Shown: positions 24,450 through 34,470, counted from the stretch's first letter. The stretch: DNA of 63,100 nucleotides from an uncultured Holdemania sp. (GCA_904395815.1 CAJFOC010000036.1:1-63100), one strand, 5' to 3'. The notes: generated by a model from the sequence alone, not told the origin. Translations and numbers: made by a program.

Positions 24450-26320
24450 GCCGCAGTCCTCCTTTCAGCACTGAGCGGTTCGCCGGCTGACGCTTCCTCA
24501 TTCAGCGGAAGAGTGAAGCCAAAGATGGCGCCGCCGTTGTCGTTGTCTCTGAACCACAGTTCGCCGTCAAATTTTCCCTGAATCAGCGCCTTGGACATGT
24601 AGATGCCCAACCCGGCGCCGGCGGTTCCCTTGGTGGTGACCATCTCGTTGAGCAGCTGCCGGCGCACCGTATCCTGGATGCCGCTGCCATGATCGCTGAC
24701 AGACAGCGACAGCTGGCTATCCTGTTCCCAGACTTTCAGCTCGATGGTATGATCGCCCTCTGCCAGCTGCGCGTCGATGGCGTTGGAGATGAAGTTGTTG
24801 ACGACCTGGACGAGGTTGTTGATATCGCCATGCAATACGACGGAAGAGGGCGCCTGGTTGTCCACCTTCAGCTGGCAATGATGAACCGTCAGTTCATGGC
24901 GCATCAGCAGCGTCGTGCGGCGGATCAGCTGTTCAGGGGTAAATACTCCCTGATCGGAGGTGCTCATGTTGGCGGCCTGTCCCTTGACGGCGGTGATGAT
25001 ATCGGACATGTAGGCGCTGGCCTCCTTGCAGCGGCGGATCCAGGTGCGGATTTCCTGACAGATCTCGCGGTAATCTTCCACCGTCACCTCCGGATCCCCC
25101 AAACTGTCCATCGCTTCCTGGACGAGGTCTTCCATGGCGCTCAGTCCGCCGGCGATGGACATGATCGGCGTTTTCAGGTTGTGGGCGATGCCGCCGACCA
25201 TCTGTCCCAGGGAAGCCAGCCGTTCCTGTTCCATCATGCGCTTCTGGGAATTCTGCAGGTTTTTCATGCTTTCTTTCAGCTTGGTTACATCTTTGTAGAT
25301 GACGCTGAAGCCGGCAATCATGCGATTGAGGGTCAGCGGTGTGATTTCCACCATGTAGTAATGCATGACATTGTTGACCGGGATCGATTGTTCATAGGCG
25401 ATCACGCTGCGGCTTTGCCTTGCGGAGTCCACCGAACTGATCAGATTGTAGACGACCGCCATGGCGCCGGGATCCTGATCCAGCCGTACTTTTTTCAGCG
25501 ATTTGTTGATCGTGATGCCGCAGCGATGACCGAAGATTTCCTCAAACGGCCGGTTGTAGTTGAGTACCAGTCCGTCGTCGCTCAGGATCAGATAACAGTC
25601 GGAAATCCAGTCCAGGATGTGCTGGGTGGCGATCGGCGTGATGTTGAGAAAATTCAGCTTTTCAATCGCGATGCCATGGAAAATAACGGTGAAGACAAAG
25701 CTGATCGGCGTGGCCGCGATGCTCAGATCAAGAAGCTTGAACGTAGCCAGCATGCTGACGACCAGCGGGATCAGCGTTCCCAGCGAAAACATCACCGCCT
25801 GCTGCATGTAAAGCCGGTTGTTGCTTTTGAAGGCGTAGTGCAGCATTATGCCGATGGCGCAGATCATGCAGAGATAGCTGTATCCGCCGCTGACGTACAT
25901 GTAGGGGCCAAACTGCACTTCGCTGGCGATGACGCTGAAATGACGGTAATGCAGATGATGCAGCGGATTGGTCCAGATCACGATGTTGGTCAGCACCGGG
26001 ACGACCAGCAGCCAGCGTGTTTTGGCCGGCAGATGATCGTAGTGGCGGGTAAATACGATCGCAATCAGCAACAGCAGCACTGGCGCCATGCTCGTCCCGA
26101 AATTGGAAAGGGAATCCCATATGTACAACATGAACGTGTTGTTCATACCGGTAAAGCGCATGCCGATCAGCGCCAGCATCCATTCGATCAGAATCAGTGA
26201 AAAGGCGACGTAGATCTTGTTGATCAGATGATTGCGGTTGGTCCGCAGGTTGCGGGAAACGATCAGCACCAGGCCGATGATGGAAACATAAAAGATGAAG
26301 AGAGCACCGTTGGTGATCAT
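24446..26320 (-). CDS. Sensor histidine kinase with seven-transmembrane input and PAS domain
   Basis: This 624-residue kinase has about seven membrane helices in residues 1-225 (HisKA_7TM type), a PAS domain at about 230-345, and an H-box AHNLKTPIMS with the phosphoacceptor near H380. An ATPase domain closes it (N-box NLVQVVNNFISNAIDAQ, G-boxes DHGSGI and GTAGAGLGIYMSK). The 7TM input suits a small hydrophobic ligand arriving from the membrane. Its ATG overlaps the NRPS stop (ATGA), and its own stop overlaps the next gene, so synthetase, sensor and output are translationally coupled. Ligand and signal are unknown. Confidence 0.93.
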   Translation of the reverse strand: MITNGALFIFYVSIIGLVLIVSRNLRTNRNHLINKIYVAFSLILIEWMLALIGMRFTGMNNTFMLYIWDSLSNFGTSMAPVLLLLIAIVFTRHYDHLPAKTRWLLVVPVLTNIVIWTNPLHHLHYRHFSVIASEVQFGPYMYVSGGYSYLCMICAIGIMLHYAFKSNNRLYMQQAVMFSLGTLIPLVVSMLATFKLLDLSIAATPISFVFTVIFHGIAIEKLNFLNITPIATQHILDWISDCYLILSDDGLVLNYNRPFEEIFGHRCGITINKSLKKVRLDQDPGAMAVVYNLISSVDSARQSRSVIAYEQSIPVNNVMHYYMVEITPLTLNRMIAGFSVIYKDVTKLKESMKNLQNSQKRMMEQERLASLGQMVGGIAHNLKTPIMSIAGGLSAMEDLVQEAMDSLGDPEVTVEDYREICQEIRTWIRRCKEASAYMSDIITAVKGQAANMSTSDQGVFTPEQLIRRTTLLMRHELTVHHCQLKVDNQAPSSVVLHGDINNLVQVVNNFISNAIDAQLAEGDHTIELKVWEQDSQLSLSVSDHGSGIQDTVRRQLLNEMVTTKGTAGAGLGIYMSKALIQGKFDGELWFRDNDNGGAIFGFTLPLNEEASAGEPLSAERRTAA

Positions 26321-29300
26321 GCCGGTTCACCTCGCTTTTTCAGATGGTCGCGCAGCTCCTTCGCCGGATCCGGCAGCGGCCAGAAGTAGCCCTGGCTTGC
26401 CAGATGGGTCAGCGTGTGGTCGCCAAGCACGGTGATGGTCGATGGCGAACGGGACATCTGTTCGATCACGCTGCCGATCAGATCGCTGCCGGCGGCCGCT
26501 TTCTGACGAACCAGCGCGGCAAACACATCCGGCGGCAACACCGGCAGCTGCGCAAACAGATCGCTCACCTTCAGTTTGTGCGGATTGTACAGATGCGCCG
26601 TGGTCAGATCGGTGTTCAGCACTGCCAGCGCGGCGCGGGCGCATTCATCCACGGCGGTGACTTCCAACGGGATGTCCAGCATCGTTTCGCTTACTGCGCC
26701 CACTTCCAGAATGCCTTGGCACAGACGCCAGAAGGCGTTGGAAGAGGCGTTGAGCTGGAACTGACCGTCACGGTGGCGGCCGCACAGCCGGCCGATTCTC
26801 AGAATGCGGGGCTGCAGGCCACGCTGACAGGCCTGCCGGATTTCCTGTTCGGCCAGAAACTTGCTTTCAAGATAAGGACTCTGACGGACATCCTGACCGA
26901 TATCCAGATCGCTTTCGGTGAAGGTCGCCGACTGACCCTGTTGCAAACGATCGCCGCTGATGCTGAGAGTGGACAGATGGATCAGCGGCCGCTGCATCGC
27001 AAGGGCCAGTTCGATCATCGCGCGGGTGGATTGCAGGTTGGCGTGAAGCAGAGTTTCGCGGTTGCCGTAATGACGGACGTCGGCGGCGCCGTGAATCAGA
27101 CAGGTGATGTGGGCGCGCAGCTGCCGTATCTGGCTCTGGCTCAGTCCCAGCTGCGGCTGATCCCAGTCGCAGCGCAGGCAATGCAGCTGATGTTCATGAT
27201 CGCGGCACCAGTTGTCTCCCAGCAGGGCGGCCGCTTTTTTCAGCAGGACGTTTTTATCCTGCCGGCTGAGCACAACGACGTAAGCGGAGGGTCCCTGCAG
27301 CAGCTGTTCGATCAGATGCAGACCGAAGAATCCGCTGCCGCCGCTGATCAGCGGGCAGCTCAGATCCGCAATGACGGCGCCCTGCAGCGGCCAGGCCGTC
27401 TGCTCTGTCTGGCAGCCAAGCAGTTTTTTTCGCTGCTGCTGCAGCGTTGGAGCTTCATAGAATTCCTGCAGCGTCATCGACAGTCCCCGGCTGTAATACT
27501 CACTGAGAAGCATCAGCGCCTGCAGGCTGGAGCCGCCCTGGTCAAAGAAGGAAAGCTCGGGATCGATCGTTTCTTTCTGCAGGATTGTCTGCCACAGCTT
27601 CGCCAGCGGATCCTCCGATGGCGCACAAGCGGCAGGGGAAGCGGTGGGGGAAGAGCGGGCCAGGGTTTGCAGCGCCTGGACGTCGAGCTTGCCGGTCGGG
27701 GTCTGAGGAAGCTCGGATAATTGCGTCAGGGCAGCGGGGATCATGTAGGAAGGCAAAGCCTGAGCCAGCTGCTGGCGCCAGCGGGAAGCATCGAACTGAC
27801 TGTCAGCACAGACAAACCCCTGCAGTTCACGGATCTGATCGTGGTCTTTCAGCGCGATGACCGCCGCCTGCCGGACTCCGGGCAGTTCTTGAAGATGATG
27901 ACGGATTTCATCCAGCTCGATGCGATGACCATTCAGTTTGATCTGCTGATCTTTTCGGCCCAGAAATTCAATCATGCCCAGCGCGTTGATCCGCCCCAGA
28001 TCGCCGGTGCGGTATTGGCGCTGATGAGGAAACTGCGGATTAAAAGAGAAGACTTCGGCACTGCGCTGAGGCTGCCGGACATAGCCTGCCCCGACGCCTT
28101 CGCCTTCGATGATCAGCTCGCCTTCCTGCATCGGAAGACAGCGGCGGTGCTGCGAGTCACAGATCAGAACGCGGGTGTTGGCCAGCGGTATGCCAAGGGT
28201 GACCTCGCTGTGGGAGACTTCGGCGGCGGTGGCGTACACGGTGGTTTCAGTCGGACCGTAACAATTGTAAATGCGGGCCGGGGTGCAGGCGGCAGTGCGG
28301 CGTACCAGCGCGGCAGGCAGCACTTCCCCGACGTGAATGATGACCTTGACTTCGCTCAGCGCGCTGGCAAAGTCAGGCTGGTTCATGTTCAGCTGCATGC
28401 GGGTGGGCGTAAACTGAATGAAATCGCAGTGATGATCGCGGATCAGTCTGGCCAGCTGCCATGGCAGAGTCATCTGCTGGCCATCGGCCAGCACGACGGC
28501 GGCCCCTAACGCCAGAGCGATCAGACTTTCCGTCAGAAAGATATCGAACACCGGATTGGTAGCGCATAACGCGGTATGACAGTCGCCGATCAGCGGCCGC
28601 ATTGCTTCCAGAAAACTGGCAGTATTGCGATGGGTGATCATCGCGCCTTTGGGCTGACCGGTGGAACCGGAGGTGAACAGGATGTAATGCAGATCTTCCA
28701 TTGACCGCGGCGGACTGGAAGGCAGCTTGTTGCAGGGAGTGCGCACATCGATCGCCGGTATGGTGCTGATGCGCTGCTGGAAGGCGGCATCGCACAGCAC
28801 GGCGCAGGCCTGGGTCTGTTCGAGCATCAGGGCGATCCGCTCATCCGGCAATTCCGGATCCAGCATGACGTAGTGATGACCGGCGGCCATGATCGCCAGC
28901 ATGGCGGCGATCAGCTGTTCGCTGCGATCACACAACAGAGCGACGGCCTGTTGTGAATCGGAGATGTGCTGCTGCAGCAGTGCCTGAATGCGCTGAACCT
29001 GCTGCTGAAGTTCAGCCCGGGTCAAGGTATGGGAGTGAAACAGAAGGGCAGGCTGGTCCGGTTCGCTCAGCGCCAGCTGACGGATCTGCCTGTCCAGCGG
29101 CAGATCCAGATAAGGAACCCGCCGGCAGTTGTTTTTCTGTAGCAGCTGATAGCGGTCAGCTTCATCCAGACAGTTCAGCTGAGCCAGCGGCCGGTCGCTG
29201 TGACGCAGCAGTTCCATGGCCGCCATGCGCAGACAGCGCAGATAATAATCGATGGTCTGAGGACGGAAAAGGGACCGGTCATATTCCAGGTGGCAGTGCC

Positions 29301-32300
29301 AGCATTGCTGCTGGCGGGCGATTTCCACGCTCAGCGGCAGCTTGGCCGGCATTGAAGGCGGAGCGATGAAGGTCAGCGGCGTTTGATCCAGAACGAAGCG
29401 GTCCGCTTCGATGGGCCGCATGGAAAACATCATGCGATAGAAACCGTTGCCCTCGGACGAAGGCTGCCGGTGCAGCGCCTGTCCGATCTGCTGCAGTGAA
29501 ATGTTCTGATGATCCTGAATCTCGCTGAACGTCTGACGTACAGAGTGGATCAGCTGCAGGCCGGTCTGTTCTTCATGGAGCTGCACCGGCAGCGGCAGCG
29601 GGTTCATCAACAGACCGATCGTTTCCCACAACGCCGCTTCCGACCGGCCAGACAGCGGCGTACCCAGGCAGAATTGCGTCTGTTGGGTATGACGCCAGAT
29701 GACCAGCGCCAGCGCGGCGGCAAAGAAACTGGCGGCGGTCAGCTGATGATCGCGGCAGAACTGATCGATCTGATCGGACAGTTCTTTCTTCAGCGGCAGA
29801 GAGCGGATCTGGCCGCCCTGAACGGTCTGTTCAAACCGGTCGGTCGGAAGCAATACCGGCTTTGATTCTTCCTTCAGCGCCTGCCGCCAATAGGACAAAG
29901 CGGAGTCGTTTTCCTTCTGATGCTGCCACCAGGCTAGATCCCGATAACGTGCTGCGGCGGATGAGGACGACATCTGACTGTAGTACTGATCCAGTTTTTT
30001 CATCAGCAGCGCGGTGGAAAGGCCATCGCTGATCAGATGATGGGTATCGAGGAACAATCCGGTTTGGGATGGACCATGCAGCAAAACGACATGCATCAAC
30101 GGCGCCTGATCCAGCTGAAACGGCTGAATCCATTCTGACCAGTTCGCCTCGTCATGCCACCTGGCTTCGCGGATATCCAGCTGCGGATGCGGATTGAGCG
30201 TGAAGAAGAGCTGTCCGTTTTCCCTGACAAAGGCCATCTGCAGCGCCTCTTCATCCTGACACAGCTGCTGCAGCGCCGCTTTCAGCCGCGTCAGGTCTGT
30301 ATCCGGTGGTAACAGGAAAAGGCCCGGCATATGATAAGGATCCTGATCCGGATTCAGCAGCAGCTGGGCATAGATCGACTGCTGCTGGAAGGTCAGCGGA
30401 TAACGGTCGCGCTGAGGGGCAGCGGGAATAGAGGCGGCAGGAGTCTGGGGACCGCTTAGCTGCGTGGCCAGATTCGCCGCTGTACGCAGCTGATAAAAAT
30501 CATCGGTACTGAAGCGGATGGCGTAGTGCTGTTCAATCCGGGCGATCAGCTCCAGCGCTTTGAGGGAATCGCCGCCGGCGGCAAAGAAATCGCTGTCCGG
30601 CTGCAGCTGATCGTTCTGCAGGACGCGCCGGAATTCTTCCAGAAGCCAGCGTTCCTGCGCGTTGGCCGGCGGCCGGCGCAAAGAAGGCTCGTCGACCGGC
30701 TGCGGCAGCTTTCGCGGATCCAGTTTGCCGTTGGCACTTAACGGCAGCTGATCGACCTGAACGAAAAAGGCCGGAATCATGGAAGCCGGCAGCGTCTGCG
30801 CCAGCGCCTGTTGCAGAGTGTGAGGATCCAGCGTCTGTTCGGCACTGAACCAGGCGGTCAGCGCTGAGGATTCTTCAGCCAGATCCACATATGCTTCCCG
30901 GATCGATGGCAGCCGGCACAGCTGGGCGCTGATTTCTTCCGGCTCAATCCGCCGGCCGTTGAGCTTCAGCTGCCGGTCGGCCCGTCCGCGCAGAATCAGT
31001 TCGCCGCGTTCATTGAGAAGCGCCCGGTCGCCGGTTCGGTACACGCGCTGACCCGGCAGGGCTTCCAGCTCGACAAACGCATCGCAGGTCAGCTGCGGCA
31101 GCTGATCGTAGCCCAGCGCCAGCCCCTCGCCGCCAAGATACAGCTCACCTGTCACACCGCGGGGCAGAGGTTGTCTGTGAGCGTCGAGAATGAACAGCTG
31201 ACAGCCGGGCATCGGTTTTCCGGCTGTGATCGGTTGTGTTTCGTTCAGCCAGGCGTAGCTGACGCCGACCGTCGCTTCGCTGGGACCGTACTGATTCACA
31301 ATCCGGGCGCAGGTCAGCTGGGCAAGATGGGATAACAGCGCCGGCGAAAAGGCCTCGCCGCCGCACAGAATGCATTTCAGACCACCGATGGCCTGGCAAA
31401 AGGACGCTTCGCTCAGATAGGCCTGTAATCGCGAGGGAGTCAGCGAAATCATGCCGACGTCGTATTCGCTGATCAGCCGGGCCAGCGCGCCGGCACTGTA
31501 GGCTTCGCGATCCTCTGCCAAAACCAGCGTGCGGCCATGAAAAAGAGCGATGATACTTTCGATCAGAAACGCGTCGAAAGCCGGATTGCCCAGCGTCAGA
31601 ATCGGCGTATCCGGATAGATCGGTTTCATTCCTTCAATAAAATTGAACAGGCTACGGCGGCTGATCACCACGCCTTTGGGCGTTCCGGTTGTCCCCGAAG
31701 TAAAAACGATGTAGGCGGGCTGCTGCAGCGAGAGGGCGGCGGGCTTTTCCGCCGGGGTCTGGGATTGCCATTGTTCAGGACTCAGCCAGCGCCAGCGCTG
31801 TTGAGGATCCAGCCGCTGCTGATCCTGCGTACCGGCAATGACCGCATCCGGCTGACATTGCTGTAACAGCTGCTGCAGCCGCTTTTCCGGCTGAACAGGG
31901 TCAAGCACAATCCAGCAGCTGCCGCTGTACAAAGCGGCCATCATGGCGCTGATTAACGCGGCGCTTCGCGGCAGAATCAGCGCGATCCGGCGCTGCCGGT
32001 TTGGATTGGGAAGCGTGTTCATCCATGCGGCTGCCTTGCGCAGATCAAGATCCAGCTGATCAAAGCGAATCCGCTGCTGCCGCCAGATCATGGCGCTGCG
32101 GCAGCGATTCATCTTTACAAGCGCAGGCCAGCGGCGGCTCATCATGCCCTCCAACTGATTCACAGGCAAAGAAGGAGCTTGGGCAAAGGCCGGATCCGCA
32201 GTCAGCTTCAGCCTCCACAGCGGCTTTTGCGGATGATCCAGCGCATCGGCAAGCACCTGCTGCAGCATGGTTGCCAGCTGCTGCAGGCGGAAAGTGGAAA

Positions 32301-33510
32301 AGGATTGCAGGCGGGCGTCGAGGTCCAGCTGAAAATGGTGCGGCTGTTCGCGATTGTTCAGATGCAGGCACAGCTCTTCAGTCTGACAGCCGCTGTATTG
32401 CCAGCGTCCGTGAAAACGAATCGGACTGTCGGGATCCTGAATCATCTGTCCGTTCTGCCAGGACAGCGCGATCTGAAATAATCCGGCCCTCTCAGGATGA
32501 TGCTGACGGGCCATCGCCGCGATGTGTTCAAAAGGAAATTTCTGATGCTTCATCAGCGTGTACCATTCGTCATTGAGCTGCTGACAGAACGCTTCCACGC
32601 TTTGCTGATCATCGATATCCAGAATCAGCGGCATGGTGCTGACGTACATGCCGCTGGCCCGCTTTTCACGGGCTGAACCGCGGTTGAGGATCGGCACCCC
32701 CAGTGTCAGCTGACGGCTTTGGGTACAGCGCACCAGCACCACCGCCAGCGCCATCAGAAACGGGATGAACGGAGAAAGCTGCTGTTTCAGGCAGAATGCC
32801 TGCAGCTGCTGCCCCAGCGCTTCAGGCAGGTTCACGCTCAGCCGCTGCCCGCTGTGGCTTTGCGCACCCCCTGAGGTGTCACACAGAGAAACCTCAGGGG
32901 TCAGCTTCCGGATCTGTTTCTGCCAGTATTCACGGTCTTTCTGATAACGGCGGGACTGGCGGTAACGCTGCTGCTGTTCAAGATATTCGCGATACGGCGT
33001 CATCGGCTCCTCCTGCAGCGGCTGTCCCTGCACCGCTTGCAGATACAGGCGGCTGATGCGGTTGCTCAGCAGCACCTGCGTCCAGCCGTCGGAAATCAGA
33101 TGATGTATTCTGATTACGACCCCGCCGCGTTGTCCGCGCTGAAAACAGAAAAAATGGACCAGCGGAGCGTTGATCAGCGGCATCGGCTGCCGGGCCAGCT
33201 GCTGCTCCCACTGATCCAGGGCGGCCTCGTCGCTCTGGGAGAAATCATAGAGCGGAAAACGCTGCGGCTGATAGGCGGCGAAATACTGTTCCGGCTGCTG
33301 TTGCTGCAGCAGCAATCGTGTCCGCAGCGTTTCATCGTTCATCAATACGGTGTTTAACGCCTGTCTGAGCGCCTGAATATCAAAATGCCGGTCGATGATC
33401 AGCGTTGTGCAGATCTGATTGACCGGCGTATTGGGCAGTGTCTGTTCCACGTTCCAGATGTTGCGCTGGTTGTCGGACAGGGGAAATGTCCGGATTTCAG
33501 ATTCTTTCAT
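26317..33510 (-). CDS. Two-module nonribosomal peptide synthetase with terminal reductase (C-A-T-C-A-T-R)
   Basis: A 2397-residue NRPS. Approximate domains: C1 5-435 (HHLISDG 136-142), A1 450-935 (FTSGTTGTPKG 603-613; YGPSEAT), T1 945-1018 (GGDS, Ser 982), C2 1035-1450 (HHLISDG 1157-1163), A2 1465-1945 (FTSGSTGQPKG; YGPTETT), T2 1965-2030 (GGSS, Ser 1995) and a thioester reductase 2045-2390 (nucleotide loop GGSGFFG 2057-2063; YLESK with catalytic Tyr 2213 and Lys 2217). There is no thioesterase and no epimerase. A leading C domain, plus the acyl ligase and ACP of the same operon, indicates an N-acyl starter. The reductase releases a dipeptide aldehyde. The family resembles gut clostridial NRPSs that make protease-inhibiting peptide aldehydes and pyrazinones. 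ATG 33510 is chosen because GAGGAGG lies six bases before it. Confidence 0.95.
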   Translation of the reverse strand: MKESEIRTFPLSDNQRNIWNVEQTLPNTPVNQICTTLIIDRHFDIQALRQALNTVLMNDETLRTRLLLQQQQPEQYFAAYQPQRFPLYDFSQSDEAALDQWEQQLARQPMPLINAPLVHFFCFQRGQRGGVVIRIHHLISDGWTQVLLSNRISRLYLQAVQGQPLQEEPMTPYREYLEQQQRYRQSRRYQKDREYWQKQIRKLTPEVSLCDTSGGAQSHSGQRLSVNLPEALGQQLQAFCLKQQLSPFIPFLMALAVVLVRCTQSRQLTLGVPILNRGSAREKRASGMYVSTMPLILDIDDQQSVEAFCQQLNDEWYTLMKHQKFPFEHIAAMARQHHPERAGLFQIALSWQNGQMIQDPDSPIRFHGRWQYSGCQTEELCLHLNNREQPHHFQLDLDARLQSFSTFRLQQLATMLQQVLADALDHPQKPLWRLKLTADPAFAQAPSLPVNQLEGMMSRRWPALVKMNRCRSAMIWRQQRIRFDQLDLDLRKAAAWMNTLPNPNRQRRIALILPRSAALISAMMAALYSGSCWIVLDPVQPEKRLQQLLQQCQPDAVIAGTQDQQRLDPQQRWRWLSPEQWQSQTPAEKPAALSLQQPAYIVFTSGTTGTPKGVVISRRSLFNFIEGMKPIYPDTPILTLGNPAFDAFLIESIIALFHGRTLVLAEDREAYSAGALARLISEYDVGMISLTPSRLQAYLSEASFCQAIGGLKCILCGGEAFSPALLSHLAQLTCARIVNQYGPSEATVGVSYAWLNETQPITAGKPMPGCQLFILDAHRQPLPRGVTGELYLGGEGLALGYDQLPQLTCDAFVELEALPGQRVYRTGDRALLNERGELILRGRADRQLKLNGRRIEPEEISAQLCRLPSIREAYVDLAEESSALTAWFSAEQTLDPHTLQQALAQTLPASMIPAFFVQVDQLPLSANGKLDPRKLPQPVDEPSLRRPPANAQERWLLEEFRRVLQNDQLQPDSDFFAAGGDSLKALELIARIEQHYAIRFSTDDFYQLRTAANLATQLSGPQTPAASIPAAPQRDRYPLTFQQQSIYAQLLLNPDQDPYHMPGLFLLPPDTDLTRLKAALQQLCQDEEALQMAFVRENGQLFFTLNPHPQLDIREARWHDEANWSEWIQPFQLDQAPLMHVVLLHGPSQTGLFLDTHHLISDGLSTALLMKKLDQYYSQMSSSSAAARYRDLAWWQHQKENDSALSYWRQALKEESKPVLLPTDRFEQTVQGGQIRSLPLKKELSDQIDQFCRDHQLTAASFFAAALALVIWRHTQQTQFCLGTPLSGRSEAALWETIGLLMNPLPLPVQLHEEQTGLQLIHSVRQTFSEIQDHQNISLQQIGQALHRQPSSEGNGFYRMMFSMRPIEADRFVLDQTPLTFIAPPSMPAKLPLSVEIARQQQCWHCHLEYDRSLFRPQTIDYYLRCLRMAAMELLRHSDRPLAQLNCLDEADRYQLLQKNNCRRVPYLDLPLDRQIRQLALSEPDQPALLFHSHTLTRAELQQQVQRIQALLQQHISDSQQAVALLCDRSEQLIAAMLAIMAAGHHYVMLDPELPDERIALMLEQTQACAVLCDAAFQQRISTIPAIDVRTPCNKLPSSPPRSMEDLHYILFTSGSTGQPKGAMITHRNTASFLEAMRPLIGDCHTALCATNPVFDIFLTESLIALALGAAVVLADGQQMTLPWQLARLIRDHHCDFIQFTPTRMQLNMNQPDFASALSEVKVIIHVGEVLPAALVRRTAACTPARIYNCYGPTETTVYATAAEVSHSEVTLGIPLANTRVLICDSQHRRCLPMQEGELIIEGEGVGAGYVRQPQRSAEVFSFNPQFPHQRQYRTGDLGRINALGMIEFLGRKDQQIKLNGHRIELDEIRHHLQELPGVRQAAVIALKDHDQIRELQGFVCADSQFDASRWRQQLAQALPSYMIPAALTQLSELPQTPTGKLDVQALQTLARSSPTASPAACAPSEDPLAKLWQTILQKETIDPELSFFDQGGSSLQALMLLSEYYSRGLSMTLQEFYEAPTLQQQRKKLLGCQTEQTAWPLQGAVIADLSCPLISGGSGFFGLHLIEQLLQGPSAYVVVLSRQDKNVLLKKAAALLGDNWCRDHEHQLHCLRCDWDQPQLGLSQSQIRQLRAHITCLIHGAADVRHYGNRETLLHANLQSTRAMIELALAMQRPLIHLSTLSISGDRLQQGQSATFTESDLDIGQDVRQSPYLESKFLAEQEIRQACQRGLQPRILRIGRLCGRHRDGQFQLNASSNAFWRLCQGILEVGAVSETMLDIPLEVTAVDECARAALAVLNTDLTTAHLYNPHKLKVSDLFAQLPVLPPDVFAALVRQKAAAGSDLIGSVIEQMSRSPSTITVLGDHTLTHLASQGYFWPLPDPAKELRDHLKKRGEPA

Positions 33511-33566
33511 AATCGGCCTCCTCATGACGGTAAAGAAAACCCGAGGTTCAGCATATCACTTCAAAA

Positions 33567-33595
33567 ATTATATCGATTTTAATATTGAATTACAA
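33567..33595 (-). promoter_or_regulatory. Promoter of the NRPS operon
   Basis: On the minus strand, -35 TTGTAA (33595-33590) and -10 TATAAT (33572-33567) have a 17-base spacer, about 60 bases before the NRPS start. No riboswitch or clear operator was recognised between 33600 and 33730. Confidence 0.7.
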
Positions 33596-33733
33596 GCCAA
33601 GCTGTAAGAGTTTACAAAGCTTTTACTGACAATGTGGATAACTTCCGGATAACCCTCGGAAAAAGGAAGAAATTTCCTCATTCTGTTTCGGGCTGGATGA
33701 CTATCCGATGCGTGATCAGGATGGCCTGTACAT

Positions 33734-33770
33734 AAAAAAAACGCGGTTTTCCGATGAGGAAAGACCGCGG
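33734..33770 (-). terminator. Terminator of plsY
   Basis: On the minus strand CGCGG...TTTCC pairs with GGAAA...CCGCG and is followed by TTTTTTTT. It separates plsY from the NRPS operon. Confidence 0.75.
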
Positions 33771-33779
33771 TCTGATCGA

Positions 33780-34388
33780 TTACATCCAGGTAATCTTTTT
33801 TTCAGTATGATTGCGGATGCGCTGAATGTTGGCCTTGTGGCGATAGGTGACAAACAGCCACAGAATCCAGATGGACAGCGTGATGATCCAGTCCGACTGA
33901 CAGAACGTCGTCAACAGCGCTGCCGAACCGATGCCGACGATTGAGGACAGCGAAACCATCTTGCTCAGTTTCAGCGTAATCAGAAAGATCAGCAGCGGAA
34001 TGACAAACATCATCACCGGCTGACCGGTCGCAAACAAGCCTGCCGCCAGCAGGTAGCCATACGTGGTCGCAACGGCTTTGCCGCCGCGAAAACCGGCGAA
34101 TACCGGAAAACAATGGCCGATGCAGCAGCACAATCCGGCTGGTACCGCCGCCTGCGGAATCCACAGCGTACACAGCCAGACGACAAAAAACGCCTTCAGG
34201 CCATCCAGAATGATGACCGTCAGTCCCGCTTTTTTGCCCAGTACCCGTCCGGCATTGGTTCCGCCCAGATTGCCGGAACCGTAATTGCGGACATCCGTTT
34301 TATAGAAGACTTTGCCGATGACCAGCGCCCAGGGAATGGAGCCGAACAGATAGCCCAAAATCATCGCCAACAGAATTTTCAGTATCAT
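33780..34388 (-). CDS. plsY: Acyl-phosphate glycerol-3-phosphate acyltransferase
   Basis: The 202-residue PlsY is an integral membrane enzyme that acylates glycerol-3-phosphate using acyl-phosphate, the first step of phospholipid synthesis. Motif 1 is GSIPWALVIGK, motif 2 includes GSGNLGGTNAGRVLG, and motif 3 is HCFPVFAGFRGGKAVAT. About six or seven helices are visible. The pairing of plsY divergent from parE-parC is common in Firmicutes. Confidence 0.95.
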   Translation of the reverse strand: MILKILLAMILGYLFGSIPWALVIGKVFYKTDVRNYGSGNLGGTNAGRVLGKKAGLTVIILDGLKAFFVVWLCTLWIPQAAVPAGLCCCIGHCFPVFAGFRGGKAVATTYGYLLAAGLFATGQPVMMFVIPLLIFLITLKLSKMVSLSSIVGIGSAALLTTFCQSDWIITLSIWILWLFVTYRHKANIQRIRNHTEKKITWM

Positions 34389-34441
34389 GTTGTTTTCCTC
34401 CTCACTCGTTCATTCTACCATAAAAAGCGCGGCGGCAAAAC

Positions 34442-34470
34442 TTTAATTTCATGGCGTTTTTGTGTATAAT
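34442..34470 (+). promoter_or_regulatory. Promoter of parE-parC
   Basis: TTTAAT (34442-34447) and TATAAT (34465-34470) with a 17-base spacer. A small hairpin (GATTAG with CTAATC, near 34518-34537) lies in the leader between an AAGGAG sequence and the AGGGA nearest the ATG. Confidence 0.6.
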
